Below, in pieces: positions 1 through 8,543 of a stretch of 64,000 bases of DNA. Origin of the DNA: Lactiplantibacillus daoliensis. GTDB lineage: Bacteria; Bacillota; Bacilli; Lactobacillales; Lactobacillaceae. Both the position numbers and the translations under genes were made by a program. The stretch's first letter is position 1. The number at the start of each line of letters is the position of its first letter. The DNA is taken from NCBI RefSeq assembly GCF_005405005.1, contig NZ_BJDH01000002.1:248001-312000 (forward strand). The letters run 5' to 3'. The notes under the pieces were generated by a model. The model searched no databases. It was not told the origin of the DNA and worked only from the letters and a program-made list of their open reading frames with translations.

Positions 1-2
1 TC

Positions 3-692
3 TTCCATTCAGGGACTTTCTTGCAACGGGCTTACGATCAGCTTTCACATGATCTTGGCATCAATAAGTTACCCGTAACGGTTATGGTCGGCGGTGGCAA
101 CATCAGCGCCGGTGATCCAACCCATCAAGGTACTTTTGACGTGGCGATGCTGTCAAATATTCCCGGCTTGACTTACTTAGCCCCAACGACTAAAGAAGAA
201 CTGGCCGCAATGATGCATTGGGCACTTCACCAAAATCAAGGCCCAGTAGCGATCCGGGTTCCTGGAAACGGGGTTCATTCCGCACCACTCTCTGACTTTG
301 ATCCTGCCCGGATGCGAACCGTTCATGCTGGTCAAAAAGTGGCCTTATTAGGTGTTGGTAGTTTACTCCCCTTGGCTGAACAAGTTCAGACAGCACTCTT
401 AACTCATGATGTTGATGCGACTGTGCTTGATCCACGCAATCTATCAACGTTGGATACCAAGACGCTCACTAACCTGACCGCTAACCATCAGCTCGTTGTC
501 ACTTTGGAAGAAGCTAGTTTGAGCGGCGGTTTCGGTGAGAAAGTCGCTAGTTTCTACGGCAATACCGATATGCACGTGCTCAATTTTGGCGCTGCAAAAC
601 GCTTCAATGACCGTGAAACTTCAGCTGAACTTTGGCATGAGTTCAAATTAACGCCAGCACAAGTTGTGAGTGAGATCACGAAAGCACTATAA
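3..692 (+). CDS. dxs: 1-deoxy-D-xylulose-5-phosphate synthase family, C-terminal part (5' end outside window)
   Basis: Open from the first bases of the window, so the N-terminal thiamine-diphosphate half is missing. The visible part begins with an FLQRAYDQ segment, then a GDPTHQGTFDVAML segment matching the DPTHxGxFD region of the pyrimidine-binding domain of DXS/transketolase-like enzymes. The last 120 residues form the transketolase C-terminal fold (ALLGVGSLL..., VVTLEEASLSGGFG). DXS condenses pyruvate and glyceraldehyde-3-P. Lactobacilli of this group mostly use the mevalonate route, so a stand-alone DXS-like gene may serve thiamine or pyridoxal precursor supply; that is inference. A strong terminator follows. 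Confidence 0.75.
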   Translation, partial: FHSGTFLQRAYDQLSHDLGINKLPVTVMVGGGNISAGDPTHQGTFDVAMLSNIPGLTYLAPTTKEELAAMMHWALHQNQGPVAIRVPGNGVHSAPLSDFDPARMRTVHAGQKVALLGVGSLLPLAEQVQTALLTHDVDATVLDPRNLSTLDTKTLTNLTANHQLVVTLEEASLSGGFGEKVASFYGNTDMHVLNFGAAKRFNDRETSAELWHEFKLTPAQVVSEITKAL

Positions 693-695
693 TCA

Positions 696-733
696 AAATA
701 CGTCGCAACCTTAACTTGTTGCGACGTATTTTT
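696..733 (+). terminator. Intrinsic terminator after the dxs-like gene
   Basis: Inverted repeat AAATACGTCGCAAC / GTTGCGACGTATTT with a short loop, followed by T residues. It starts 4 bases after the stop codon. Confidence 0.9.
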
Positions 734-824
734 GTGTCTCAAAGCGGCAAAAAATTGCAATCCATTGACAACGCTATCCGGCTTCCACATACTTAGCCTA
801 TGCAAAATTGAGGAGGTTTTTTGA

Positions 825-1379
825 ATGCCCAGCAAACAAGCCCTACTAATTATTGATTATACAAATGATTTTGTTGCCGACGACGGCGCCTTAACTTGTG
901 GTGAACCCGGTCAGGCACTAGCACCAGCAATTGTTAAATTGGCAGAATCGATGTTCGACAATGAGGACTGGATTTTATTACCAACTGATGTGCACACACC
1001 GCACGATCCTTATCATCCTGAAAGTCAGCTATTTCCGCCACACAATGTCCGTGGCACTTGGGGACGGGAATTATTCGGTGCCTTGAAGCCCTGGTACGAT
1101 GCGCATCAACATGAAACGACGGTTTGGCAATTTGATAAAACTCGTTACAGTTCTTTTGCTGGTACTGACCTAGACTTACGTTTACGAGAACGTGGCATCG
1201 ACACGTTACACTTAGTCGGCGTTTGCACAGACATCTGTGTCTTACACACGGCCATCGACGCCTATAATCTCGGCTACAAACTCGTCATCCATCAAGCTGG
1301 CGTGGCAAGTTTTAATCCAACCGGCCACGCTTGGGCCCTTGACCACTTCAAAAACAGTCTCGGTGCAACGGTTATTTAA
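825..1379 (+). CDS. pncA: Nicotinamidase / pyrazinamidase (isochorismatase family)
   Basis: 184 residues, normal for PncA. It hydrolyses nicotinamide to nicotinate for NAD salvage in the cytoplasm. The expected catalytic triad is visible: D11 in LLIIDYTNDF, K105 in FDKTRYSSF and C138 in VGVCTDICV. A metal-binding DVHxxHD segment (D55, H57, H60) follows the first strand. The ATG at 825 has AGGAGG at 811-816. It is a single gene between a terminator and a small unknown gene. The isochorismatase family is certain; the nicotinamidase assignment rests on the DxH metal site and the triad spacing. Confidence 0.88.
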   Translation: MPSKQALLIIDYTNDFVADDGALTCGEPGQALAPAIVKLAESMFDNEDWILLPTDVHTPHDPYHPESQLFPPHNVRGTWGRELFGALKPWYDAHQHETTVWQFDKTRYSSFAGTDLDLRLRERGIDTLHLVGVCTDICVLHTAIDAYNLGYKLVIHQAGVASFNPTGHAWALDHFKNSLGATVI

Positions 1380-1446
1380 CGTTTCATAGTGTCCATTGTA
1401 TTTCAGCTTAAACTTTCCTATACTCTTGAGTAGGGGGGATTTTTAC

Positions 1447-1740
1447 ATGACAACTAAACCAACAGCAGCCAGTTTGATGCAAGCTATCAGTGCCGCGGAC
1501 AACGATCCAGAGATCAGGGGAAACGCGGAGCTGAATCAAATTTTGCTCACACATGCGACACAATTAGAACAAGGTAAAGATTTCCATCAAGTCGCTGGTG
1601 ACTTAAACCAAGCGCTACGTCTCTGGGGTATGGCACACTTACATGGGCCAAAATCCTTAGACCCACTCTACCAAGCAACCGTGGCCGCCGCACCTGGCAT
1701 TTCAGCACAAAAGCCTTATGCCGCACCATCAAATCATTAA
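1447..1740 (+). CDS. Small conserved-looking protein of unknown function (97 aa)
   Basis: Not recognised. An upstream in-frame ATG at 1396 exists, but GTAGGGGGGA at about 1430-1440 fits the ATG at 1447 much better. The product (MTTKPTAASLMQAISAAD...) has no signal peptide or membrane segment. It looks mostly helical, with an acidic/amide-rich centre and a Pro/Ala-rich tail. Helical size and composition resemble small bacteriocin-immunity-like proteins, but no diagnostic motif supports that. Monocistronic: its own RBS upstream and a terminator directly downstream. Confidence 0.65.
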   Translation: MTTKPTAASLMQAISAADNDPEIRGNAELNQILLTHATQLEQGKDFHQVAGDLNQALRLWGMAHLHGPKSLDPLYQATVAAAPGISAQKPYAAPSNH

Positions 1741-1749
1741 CTAAAGTCA

Positions 1750-1787
1750 AAATCCAGACAACTCAACAATGAGTTATCTGGATTTTT
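1750..1787 (+). terminator. Intrinsic terminator
   Basis: AATCCAGACAACTCA and TGAGTTATCTGGATT form a 15-bp stem with one mismatch, then TTTT. It lies between the 97-aa gene and the convergent ABC permease gene. Confidence 0.85.
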
Positions 1788-1823
1788 TAGTTAATCAGTA
1801 AAGGTTTAAATTTGAATTTTTAG

Positions 1824-2600
1824 TTAATTAGCGGTTGTTTCAACCCACTTATTTAGTAAGAAAATGTTGGCAGCTGTTTCGACTACAATAATTAATAACA
1901 TCACTAGTACGCCGACCCACCAAGAACTGGTCGTGTTACCGCCCATAAGTGACGTTGAGATCCAAGCAACTTGGCCCATTAAGTAGGTGACCACCCGGAA
2001 TGTCAACACAATCATAATGACATAGACAATCCCATTAACGACTCGCTGACGAGCCCGTGGCAAATAGTTGCTAGCGGCACTCGTAATCAAATGGACTAAT
2101 GACACGGTACTCCAGGCTAACAGATAGATGACTAACATGATGGTTAGCATCCCCAGACACACACCAACTGGATTCGTGCCAAAGACACTAAATTGCAAAT
2201 TGGTCTGCATGTCATCGTACATCGGTGAGAGGGTCGACCAACCGATTAATCCAGTCACAACCATCAAGACTGCCTGCAATACGAGCAAGTATAGAAAACT
2301 GACGACCGTGGACAATATATTGGCCGCGTAAAACAAACTATCCGTAATCGGGGCTAACCGAAAAGTATCTCGAGTAAACGCCTGCTCGTTGCGAACCGCT
2401 AACAACACAAATGAGACCACGTACGGAATAATTGACCAGCCCATCACCGAGTAGAACAGTGTGGCTGAGCTAAAATCACCACGAACGAGCGACCATACTG
2501 ACGATACGGCCACGGCTGCTAGTTCTAGCAACATTAATTGATGAATGCTCCGAAATTTGGACCCACTCATCGCTTTGAATAAACTGCTAAATTTCGTCAT
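1824..2600 (-). CDS. ABC transporter permease, YtrC/D-type (258 aa)
   Basis: About six hydrophobic segments without catalytic motifs: one near residues 20-45, a pair at about 60-85, and others at about 105-135, 155-185, 190-225 and 230-255. The ATG at 2600 is preceded by GGGGGTGAAAG and overlaps the end of the ATPase gene by 14 bases. This tight overlap with an ATPase and a GntR/YtrA regulator is the usual layout of small YtrABC-like exporters, often induced by cell-wall-active peptides. Substrate unknown. A longer frame reaching 2723 would lie inside the ATPase gene and was not used. Confidence 0.85.
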   Translation of the reverse strand: MTKFSSLFKAMSGSKFRSIHQLMLLELAAVAVSSVWSLVRGDFSSATLFYSVMGWSIIPYVVSFVLLAVRNEQAFTRDTFRLAPITDSLFYAANILSTVVSFLYLLVLQAVLMVVTGLIGWSTLSPMYDDMQTNLQFSVFGTNPVGVCLGMLTIMLVIYLLAWSTVSLVHLITSAASNYLPRARQRVVNGIVYVIMIVLTFRVVTYLMGQVAWISTSLMGGNTTSSWWVGVLVMLLIIVVETAANIFLLNKWVETTAN

Positions 2601-3303
2601 GACTTTCACCCCCGGTATAGAAACTCTCATAGTAATCTTCAATTTCCAGCCCTTTTTCATCGCGAATCGTATCTGCACCAACATGTACCGCAATGCCTTG
2701 GTCTTTAACGATGACAATCTCATCTAAAATTGGCGCAATTTCAGTCACATAGTGATCACTGATCAGAATCGTTGCGTTCTCTGGTTTCCATTGCAAGATA
2801 CTACTGATGATACGTTTGCGACTCATGCTATCAATGCCGCTAAACGGTTCATCCAATAAATACAAATCCGTTTGACGAGCCAAAGCTAAGGCAATGACAA
2901 CCTTTTCTTTCATCCCTTTGGACAATGCTGCTAACTTCTTAGTCCCATCGATTTGAAGGAAATCGGCCATGGCTTGATATCGAGTTAGATCAAAATCCGG
3001 ATAAATGGTTTGATAGAAATGAACCACTTGTTCAATTTTATAACCACCACTGAATCCGTGTAATTGCTCTGAGAAACTGACATGACTTTTACGTTTCGCA
3101 TTATCAGTTTCACCACTAACAACAATCTCGCCTTTACCCTTGGCACCGCTCGTAATTAAGCGCATCAGCGTCGTTTTACCGGCCCCATTTTCACCTAACA
3201 AGCCAACAATTTTACCAGAATCGAGTTCCAAATCAACCTGGTTCAAAATCATTTTACGATTCTGTTTATAAGTTAAATCCTTAATCGTTAATACTTTTGA
3301 CAT
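2587..3303 (-). CDS. ABC transporter ATP-binding protein (238 aa)
   Basis: Cytoplasmic ATPase of the exporter encoded with the downstream permease. Walker A GENGAGKTT lies near residue 38, the signature-like ALSKGMKEKV near 130 and Walker B LYLLDEP near 150. The H-loop is SDHYV. The ATG at 3303 is preceded by GGGAGG; an upstream in-frame start at 3327 has a poorer site. Start and stop overlap the gntR gene by 23 bases and the permease gene by 14, so the three genes are translationally coupled. Confidence 0.93.
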   Translation of the reverse strand: MSKVLTIKDLTYKQNRKMILNQVDLELDSGKIVGLLGENGAGKTTLMRLITSGAKGKGEIVVSGETDNAKRKSHVSFSEQLHGFSGGYKIEQVVHFYQTIYPDFDLTRYQAMADFLQIDGTKKLAALSKGMKEKVVIALALARQTDLYLLDEPFSGIDSMSRKRIISSILQWKPENATILISDHYVTEIAPILDEIVIVKDQGIAVHVGADTIRDEKGLEIEDYYESFYTGGESHDEI

Positions 3304-3673
3304 CTGGTTGGGCCTCCCTTTTTTCAATATAACGTTGTAAACTTGCGATAATTTCAGTATCAGTTAAATTTAAACCATGTAACTGCTCGTAAACTTGTGC
3401 CAATTGGGCCATCACTAATTGCTCTTTTAATTTAGCAAGTTGGGCCTGGTCTGCGGTGACAAAATTGCCCTTGCCACGTTGTGAAATAATGGCTTTCTCG
3501 GTCATCATTTCAGTCAAAGCCCGCTGGACCGTATTCACATTCACTGTTAAATCCACGGCAAGTTGGCGTACAGCTGGTAACTTTTCGCCCGGTTTTAACT
3601 TCCCAGTCAGCATTTCGTGATACAAATGCGTTTTAATTTGATAATAAATCGGGATCTTGTCGTCAAATTTCAC
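3281..3673 (-). CDS. GntR-family transcriptional regulator, YtrA subfamily (130 aa)
   Basis: Winged-helix DNA-binding domain at residues 5-70, with the GntR signature region PIYYQIKTHLYHEMLTGKLK followed by GEKLPAVRQLA. Only about 55 mostly helical residues follow, the short dimerisation tail typical of YtrA regulators. It starts with GTG at 3673 behind AGGGAGG. First gene of a gntR-ATPase-permease operon, which it very probably represses together with itself. No operator could be defined with confidence. Confidence 0.9.
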   Translation of the reverse strand: MKFDDKIPIYYQIKTHLYHEMLTGKLKPGEKLPAVRQLAVDLTVNVNTVQRALTEMMTEKAIISQRGKGNFVTADQAQLAKLKEQLVMAQLAQVYEQLHGLNLTDTEIIASLQRYIEKREAQPDVKSIND

Positions 3674-3747
3674 CTCGTTATACCTCCCTAGTGTTCTATT
3701 TAACTATTACACTATAACATCACGTTTTAATAAATACAAGCCAAAAG

Positions 3748-3770
3748 AAAAACGTCCCAGTTAAGGACGC
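3748..3770 (-). terminator. Intrinsic terminator of the EamA gene
   Basis: On the minus strand GCGTCC-TTAACT-GGGACG is followed by TTTTT. The stem overlaps the last codons of the EamA transporter gene. Confidence 0.75.
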
Positions 3771-4672
3771 CGAAAATTACCTGTTTTAATAAAATAACGA
3801 CTAATTACCCCACGGAAATTAAATTGCACAATTAGCGTGGCAACAATGATTAAGCTGCCACCAATCACCAAATTTCGAGTTAATGGCTCAATGTGGAATA
3901 GAATTGACACCAGACTTGCAAATAAAGATTCGCTCATTAAGACCAACCCAGCGGTCACCGTGTCGGTATAACGCTGACTGGAAACCTGCAAGACTTGGGC
4001 CGCAAAATTCGCAATCACACCCAGATACAGAATGGGGCCAATTGCCGCTGGCCAATTAATTTGAGCTAACTGATGATAGTTAAAAGTAAATGCGTACATC
4101 GTCCCCAGAATTGCTTGAATGAACCCGAGTTGAAACGCCAGCACTTGGGGGCGAGCTTGTTTGGTCGCGTAACCATAATAAGTCATCTGAAACGCATAGA
4201 AAATTGCCGTCAAGATCATCAGCGTATCACCTAAATGCAACTGCAGTCCGGTCGTCATGATTCCCGTTAAGAACAACATTCCTGCCACACATAAAGCAAT
4301 GGCGAGATAAATTTTGACGGGTGGCACCCGTTTGAAAAAGAGCCAAGCGATTAAGGGTAACAAAATCACATAAGCGGAAGTAATGAAGGAACAGTTGCTC
4401 GGTGTCGTTGACTCCAGCCCCGTCGATTGTAACTGTACCACGATAAAGTTGAACAAGGCACAGACCGCTCCAATTTTAAATTCTTTACGCGTCATTGTAT
4501 TGACAATTTTATGGAAGAAAATATACGCCAAAATAGCCGAAATTAACCCGCGCAAGGTATTGATCACTGCGGGTGGCATCCGGGCAGCAATGACCATTTT
4601 AATAAAGGTATAGCTCGTCCCCCACATCAAAGCGACTAAGATTAAATTTCGGTTGGCGCGTGCTTGAGTCAT
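3761..4672 (-). CDS. EamA/DMT-family transporter (303 aa)
   Basis: Ten hydrophobic segments arranged as two EamA repeats (about residues 8-140 and 150-285), the normal size for a drug/metabolite transporter. The N-terminus (LVALMWGTSYTFIK) is typical of the first EamA helix. Substrate cannot be told from sequence. It is monocistronic on the minus strand, with an unrelated operon downstream. Confidence 0.87.
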   Translation of the reverse strand: MTQARANRNLILVALMWGTSYTFIKMVIAARMPPAVINTLRGLISAILAYIFFHKIVNTMTRKEFKIGAVCALFNFIVVQLQSTGLESTTPSNCSFITSAYVILLPLIAWLFFKRVPPVKIYLAIALCVAGMLFLTGIMTTGLQLHLGDTLMILTAIFYAFQMTYYGYATKQARPQVLAFQLGFIQAILGTMYAFTFNYHQLAQINWPAAIGPILYLGVIANFAAQVLQVSSQRYTDTVTAGLVLMSESLFASLVSILFHIEPLTRNLVIGGSLIIVATLIVQFNFRGVISRYFIKTGNFRRP

Positions 4673-4766
4673 ATTTTCACCTGTTTTTTCAATTTATCGT
4701 CACTAAGTTTAGGCTTTCAAAGCAGTGGCTGCAAGCTAGTAAAACGTTTTCAATCCCAAATGGTAC

Positions 4767-4792
4767 AAAAAAATCGTCATTCCTGACGACTT
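4767..4792 (-). terminator. Intrinsic terminator, probable end of the hydrolase transcript
   Basis: On the minus strand GTCGTCAGGAATGACGA folds into a hairpin followed by seven T. It would end transcripts of the hydrolase gene at 5280-6203 after they read through repeat element A. Confidence 0.75.
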
Positions 4793-4807
4793 TAGGTAAT
4801 TTAATAT

Positions 4808-4879
4808 TAAGCTGAAGCGTTTTTTGCCGATTATTGTTGACATCCTTTGGAGGAGCAGCCAAGCCAACCTTCAGCTTAT
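4808..4879 (-). repeat. Inverted repeat with about 50-base loop, 3' of the hydrolase gene
   Basis: TTAAGCTGAAG and CTTCAGCTTA form an 9-10 bp stem. Without element A this hairpin would sit directly at the stop codon of the hydrolase gene, so it may be the original 3'-end structure displaced by the insertion. Confidence 0.5.
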
Positions 4880-4882
4880 TTA

Positions 4883-5278
4883 CTAAAGGTTGAAAGACTC
4901 AAAAACATCACAAATGTCGCAGTACCAGTAACCGTCACATCTAAAGTAGACTTGCCCAATTTCGACTGACTCTGCTAAGTATCAATAAATTTATCAAAAA
5001 AGAACTACTGACTTAGCTGGAGGTTGTTACTGATAGCATCGGACGTGCAGGTGGCGTTTGGCCGGCGTTCTTTGCCGGACTTACACCACGGACGGTCTGG
5101 GAGATTTGCGCTTTTGGCAAAGCTTCCAGACGAGGTTCAAGACGTTCCTAAGGCTTGAACCGGTCCCTCGTCCGCATGTTATCTGCAACAACCAGAAGCG
5201 GCAGTAATCGACTAGTTTTCATGACCTGATTGTTGACGTAGTCATGCAGACCGGCAATTTTTAACTCTCAGCCTTCAA
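4883..5278 (+). mobile_element. MITE-like palindromic element, copy A (module 1 deleted)
   Basis: Left terminal repeat CTAAAGGTTGAAAG at 4883-4896 and right end CTCTCAGCCTTCAA at 5265-5278. Both are flanked by an exact 8-bp direct repeat CTTATTTA (4875-4882 and 5279-5286). Module 2 is intact: outer arms near 5021-5045 and 5169-5193 enclose three hairpins. Module 1 is reduced to a joint near 4962, where the left flank runs straight into ACTGACTCTGCTAAG. No coding capacity. The right target repeat contains the TAA stop of the hydrolase gene. Confidence 0.9.
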
Positions 5279-5279
5279 C

Positions 5280-6203
5280 TTATTTAATATATTGTGCTAA
5301 AAAGTCGGCGACTGATCGTTTATAAGCTGGGTAGTTTTGCGTAATTGCTGTGGTATGACCAGCCCCTTTGACTAACCACAACGCTTTAGGTTCGTGTGCT
5401 TGTCGAAATAGGTCTTTACTCATCCGCGTCGGCACAAAGTCATCTTTTGTCCCGGCAATCATCATAATTGGCAGTTTGTTTTTGCGCACCTGCTTGACCG
5501 CATCCGCCTCACCAAACGTATAACCAGCGCGTAACTTTGTAATTGCACTCGTCACGTCAACCAACGGAAACGCTGGCAGATGATACAACTGTCCCGCCTG
5601 ATAACTAATAATTGCCTTAGCACTAGTAAACGGACTATCCACCACATACGCCTTGATCTGTGGAATTTGCCGTTCGCCACTCGCCATCGTCATGCCAGCT
5701 GCACCCATACTGATACCACTCATCACAATCTGAGTCGTAGCCGTCTTTTTGACCACCGTCTTGGCCCACTGCAAATCATCTTTGCGCTCCAACCAGCCAT
5801 ACCCGATGGCCGTTCCTTGACTCGCACCACTCGCTCGCGAATCTGGAACTAACACATTGTAACCGAGTTCGTGATACATGCCAGCCCATGCGCCCATCAG
5901 CGACTTGTTGCCAGCAAAGCCATGCGCGAGGACGACCGTTTTCTTAGATCCCGTTTTGGGTAAATACCAAGCGATGAGCTTCAAGCCATCCGAAGATTTG
6001 ATCGTCCAAGTCTGTTTCTTAGCATGTAAATACCAATACTTTTCCGCATAGACCTGACTCTTCTTCGATAGCGTCGTACTCTGTGTGACGAAAGACTTGT
6101 CCCCACGAGCAATGGCCACATGATAAAAATAACTTCCCGCCCCAATCAGCCCACCAATCAGGATAACGAACACCACACCAATTGCAATCAACCATTTTTT
6201 CAT
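5280..6203 (-). CDS. Membrane-anchored alpha/beta hydrolase (307 aa)
   Basis: One N-terminal transmembrane anchor (residues 4-28), then an extracellular alpha/beta hydrolase fold. Strand-turn LAHGFAGNK near 92-100 forms the oxyanion region, nucleophile S165 lies in SGISMGAAG, Asp is in AGTKDDFVP and His in GAGHTTAI near the C-terminus. The ATG at 6203 (MKKWLIA) was chosen over an in-frame start at 6251 because it directly precedes the anchor. Substrate unknown. The stop codon lies inside the target-site repeat of element A. Confidence 0.85.
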   Translation of the reverse strand: MKKWLIAIGVVFVILIGGLIGAGSYFYHVAIARGDKSFVTQSTTLSKKSQVYAEKYWYLHAKKQTWTIKSSDGLKLIAWYLPKTGSKKTVVLAHGFAGNKSLMGAWAGMYHELGYNVLVPDSRASGASQGTAIGYGWLERKDDLQWAKTVVKKTATTQIVMSGISMGAAGMTMASGERQIPQIKAYVVDSPFTSAKAIISYQAGQLYHLPAFPLVDVTSAITKLRAGYTFGEADAVKQVRKNKLPIMMIAGTKDDFVPTRMSKDLFRQAHEPKALWLVKGAGHTTAITQNYPAYKRSVADFLAQYIK

Positions 6204-6300
6204 TACCACTTCAACCTCAGATTCTGATAGAAATATTGCCACTACCAACATAATAACGTTTATAATTAAAGATAACTAGAAAACATTTGGAGGAGTTGCC

Positions 6301-8103
6301 ATGCACTATTCAGAAACGTGGGACTTGGACAGCATTTTCCCAGGCGGCATTGACTCGCCAGCACTGAAAAAAAAGTTGACCACCATTAAACAACAGCTAC
6401 ACGAAACGGAGACCACGTTAGCTAACTGGCGGGCTGACGCTGATACACCCGACTATGACTGGTTCCAACAAATCGTCACTGATTTGCAGGCCATTGAGGC
6501 AGGACTCGCCCAGTGCGAAGTTTTCGTCGTTGCCATTCAATCTGCCAATGCCAGCGATACTAAGGCTGGGATCGTGTTGAATCAGCTCTATCAGCTGGAT
6601 AACGACCACGAACAGTTGATGACCCAGTTTAAAAAGCAACTTGTGCAACTCTCACAGGAAACCTTTGCAAAATTGATTGCTCATCCAGAACTTCAATCGA
6701 TAGCCTTCAACCTGACTGAAATGCGTAAACAGGGCTTAGCCCTACTCGACAGTCAGACCGAGGCGTTAATCAACAATTTGGCCGTCGATGGCTTTCAGGG
6801 TTGGAGCGATCACTACGATACCTTAGTCAGTCAAATGAAGATCAAGTACACCGATGAAACTGGTCATACTCAGACTTTGTCGGCCGGTCAGGCACAAAAC
6901 CGACTTGCGGCCGCCATGCCAAACCAGCAACGCGCCGATTTGATGGCAAATTGGGAACAAGCTTGGCAACTAAATGCCGCCCCTTTTGCCGACACCTTAA
7001 ATCATTTGGCTGGGTTCCGGTTGCAAGACTATCAAGCACACGGCACTACTAACTTTTTGCGCAAGCCGCTGGAACTCAATCGCATGAGCCAAGCAACCTT
7101 AGATACGATGTATGCCGTGGTTGACCGCAACAAGGGAATGCTGCTACATTACCTGCAACGTAAAGCTGCCTTGATGGGCAAAAAACAAGTGGACTGGCAA
7201 GATTTGGAAGCGCCCCTCACACTTGGTACGGCCACCAATACCCAGACATACGATGAAGCCGCCGATTTTGTCATCAGTAACTTTCAGAAATTCAGTCCCA
7301 AAATGGCGAAACTCGCTACCTATGCGTTTGAACATCGCTGGATTGAGGCCGAAGACCGGCCTAACAAACGGCCAGGTGGTTACATGGATAATTTGCCAGA
7401 AACCAAAGAATCTCGGATTTTCATGACCTTCACGGGATCACCAAATGATACAGCGACCTTGGCGCATGAACTGGGCCATGCTTTTCACGCAGATGTGATC
7501 AAAGACCTACCATTCTGGCGACAAGATTATGCCATGAATGTGGCGGAAACTGCATCGACCTTTGCCGAGCTGATTGTCGCAGACGCTAACGTTAAGGCCG
7601 CGACTGATCCCAAAACCAAGTTGAACTTGTTAGATGCCAAAATGCAAAATCCATTAGCAATGTTCTTGGATATCCATGCTCGTTACTTATTCGAAACGCG
7701 ATTCTATCAGGCACGGTTGCAACATGTCGTTACCCCAACTGAGCTTTCAGCACTCATGGAACAAGCGCAAAAAGACGCTTACGACAATGCCCTAAGCACC
7801 TATCATCCAATGTTTTGGGCTAGCAAATTACATTTTTACATCTCAGATGTGCCGTTCTACAACTTTCCATATACCTTTGGCTATTTATTCAGTCTTGGAA
7901 TCTACGCTCAAGCAAAACACGACGACCATTTTGAAGACCGCTACATTGCTTTGTTACGGGATACCGCTAATATGTCGACCGAAGCACTCGCGAAAAAACA
8001 TCTCGGCGTAGATCTAACTAAACCTGATTTTTGGCAAGCCGGGGTTGCCTTAATCAAGCGTGATATTGATGAATTCATGGCGTTATCCGCGCCACTATTA
8101 TAA
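6301..8103 (+). CDS. pepF: Oligoendopeptidase F family metallopeptidase (M3B, 600 aa)
   Basis: Cytoplasmic zinc peptidase that trims short peptides. The zinc motif HELGHAFH starts at H389, with ligands H389 and H393 and catalytic E390. The third ligand is expected in NVAETASTFAE about 25 residues on. Length matches the usual 600 residues of PepF. The N-terminal PepF domain covers about residues 110-185. GGAGGA precedes the ATG at 6301. It heads a likely operon with the XRE and methyltransferase-like genes (17 and 9 base gaps). Confidence 0.93.
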   Translation: MHYSETWDLDSIFPGGIDSPALKKKLTTIKQQLHETETTLANWRADADTPDYDWFQQIVTDLQAIEAGLAQCEVFVVAIQSANASDTKAGIVLNQLYQLDNDHEQLMTQFKKQLVQLSQETFAKLIAHPELQSIAFNLTEMRKQGLALLDSQTEALINNLAVDGFQGWSDHYDTLVSQMKIKYTDETGHTQTLSAGQAQNRLAAAMPNQQRADLMANWEQAWQLNAAPFADTLNHLAGFRLQDYQAHGTTNFLRKPLELNRMSQATLDTMYAVVDRNKGMLLHYLQRKAALMGKKQVDWQDLEAPLTLGTATNTQTYDEAADFVISNFQKFSPKMAKLATYAFEHRWIEAEDRPNKRPGGYMDNLPETKESRIFMTFTGSPNDTATLAHELGHAFHADVIKDLPFWRQDYAMNVAETASTFAELIVADANVKAATDPKTKLNLLDAKMQNPLAMFLDIHARYLFETRFYQARLQHVVTPTELSALMEQAQKDAYDNALSTYHPMFWASKLHFYISDVPFYNFPYTFGYLFSLGIYAQAKHDDHFEDRYIALLRDTANMSTEALAKKHLGVDLTKPDFWQAGVALIKRDIDEFMALSAPLL

Positions 8104-8120
8104 TGAATGGAAGTGAGCAC

Positions 8121-8534
8121 ATGTTTCCAGAACGTTTACGCGCCTTACGCCGAGGTCAAAAAATGACGCTCGGTGAGCTGGCAACTGCGTTAAATCATTT
8201 ACCTGATGCAGACTTGACTCGAAATAATACCGCCGCACAAATTGGTAACTGGGAGCGCAACTTACGGACGCCATCCTATTTGGAAGTCCGTAAGTTAGCT
8301 GAATACTTCCACGTGACGACTGATTATTTATCTGGCCAGGCCGACCAAGAAGAATACGATTTGGGTCGAATTTTTCTCTCAGGCAAACCGTTGACCTTCA
8401 ATCAGGAACACCTCTCTGGTGAAGACCGCTATGAACTGTTCCAGTTGATGAACGGCTACTTACATGGTCGTCAACAACGCGCTGTTCCTGACGATAACGG
8501 TCAAGAAGAACTTGACTTACACTTTGACAACTAG
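8121..8534 (+). CDS. XRE-family regulator with HTH_3 domain (137 aa)
   Basis: Helix-turn-helix at residues 1-67: the N-terminal helix FPERLRALRRGQKMTLGEL and recognition region AAQIGNWERNLRTPSY fit HTH_3/Cro-type domains, followed by YLSGQ. The 70-residue tail is acidic and ends in DLHFDN. GGAAGTGAG before 8121 supports this start rather than the ATG at 8103, which overlaps the pepF stop. Located between pepF and a methyltransferase-like gene; target unknown. Confidence 0.85.
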   Translation: MFPERLRALRRGQKMTLGELATALNHLPDADLTRNNTAAQIGNWERNLRTPSYLEVRKLAEYFHVTTDYLSGQADQEEYDLGRIFLSGKPLTFNQEHLSGEDRYELFQLMNGYLHGRQQRAVPDDNGQEELDLHFDN

Positions 8535-8543
8535 GAGTTTTAC

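Noticed and set aside
1396-1446. Earlier start for the 97-aa gene
   Set aside because: No RBS at 1396, while GTAGGGGGGA fits the ATG at 1447.
4883-5278. Cloverleaf shape as a tRNA or tmRNA gene
   Set aside because: Stems are 20-30 bp and hairpin sizes do not fit tRNA; no CCA-type acceptor or T-loop. No tRNA or rRNA found anywhere in the window.
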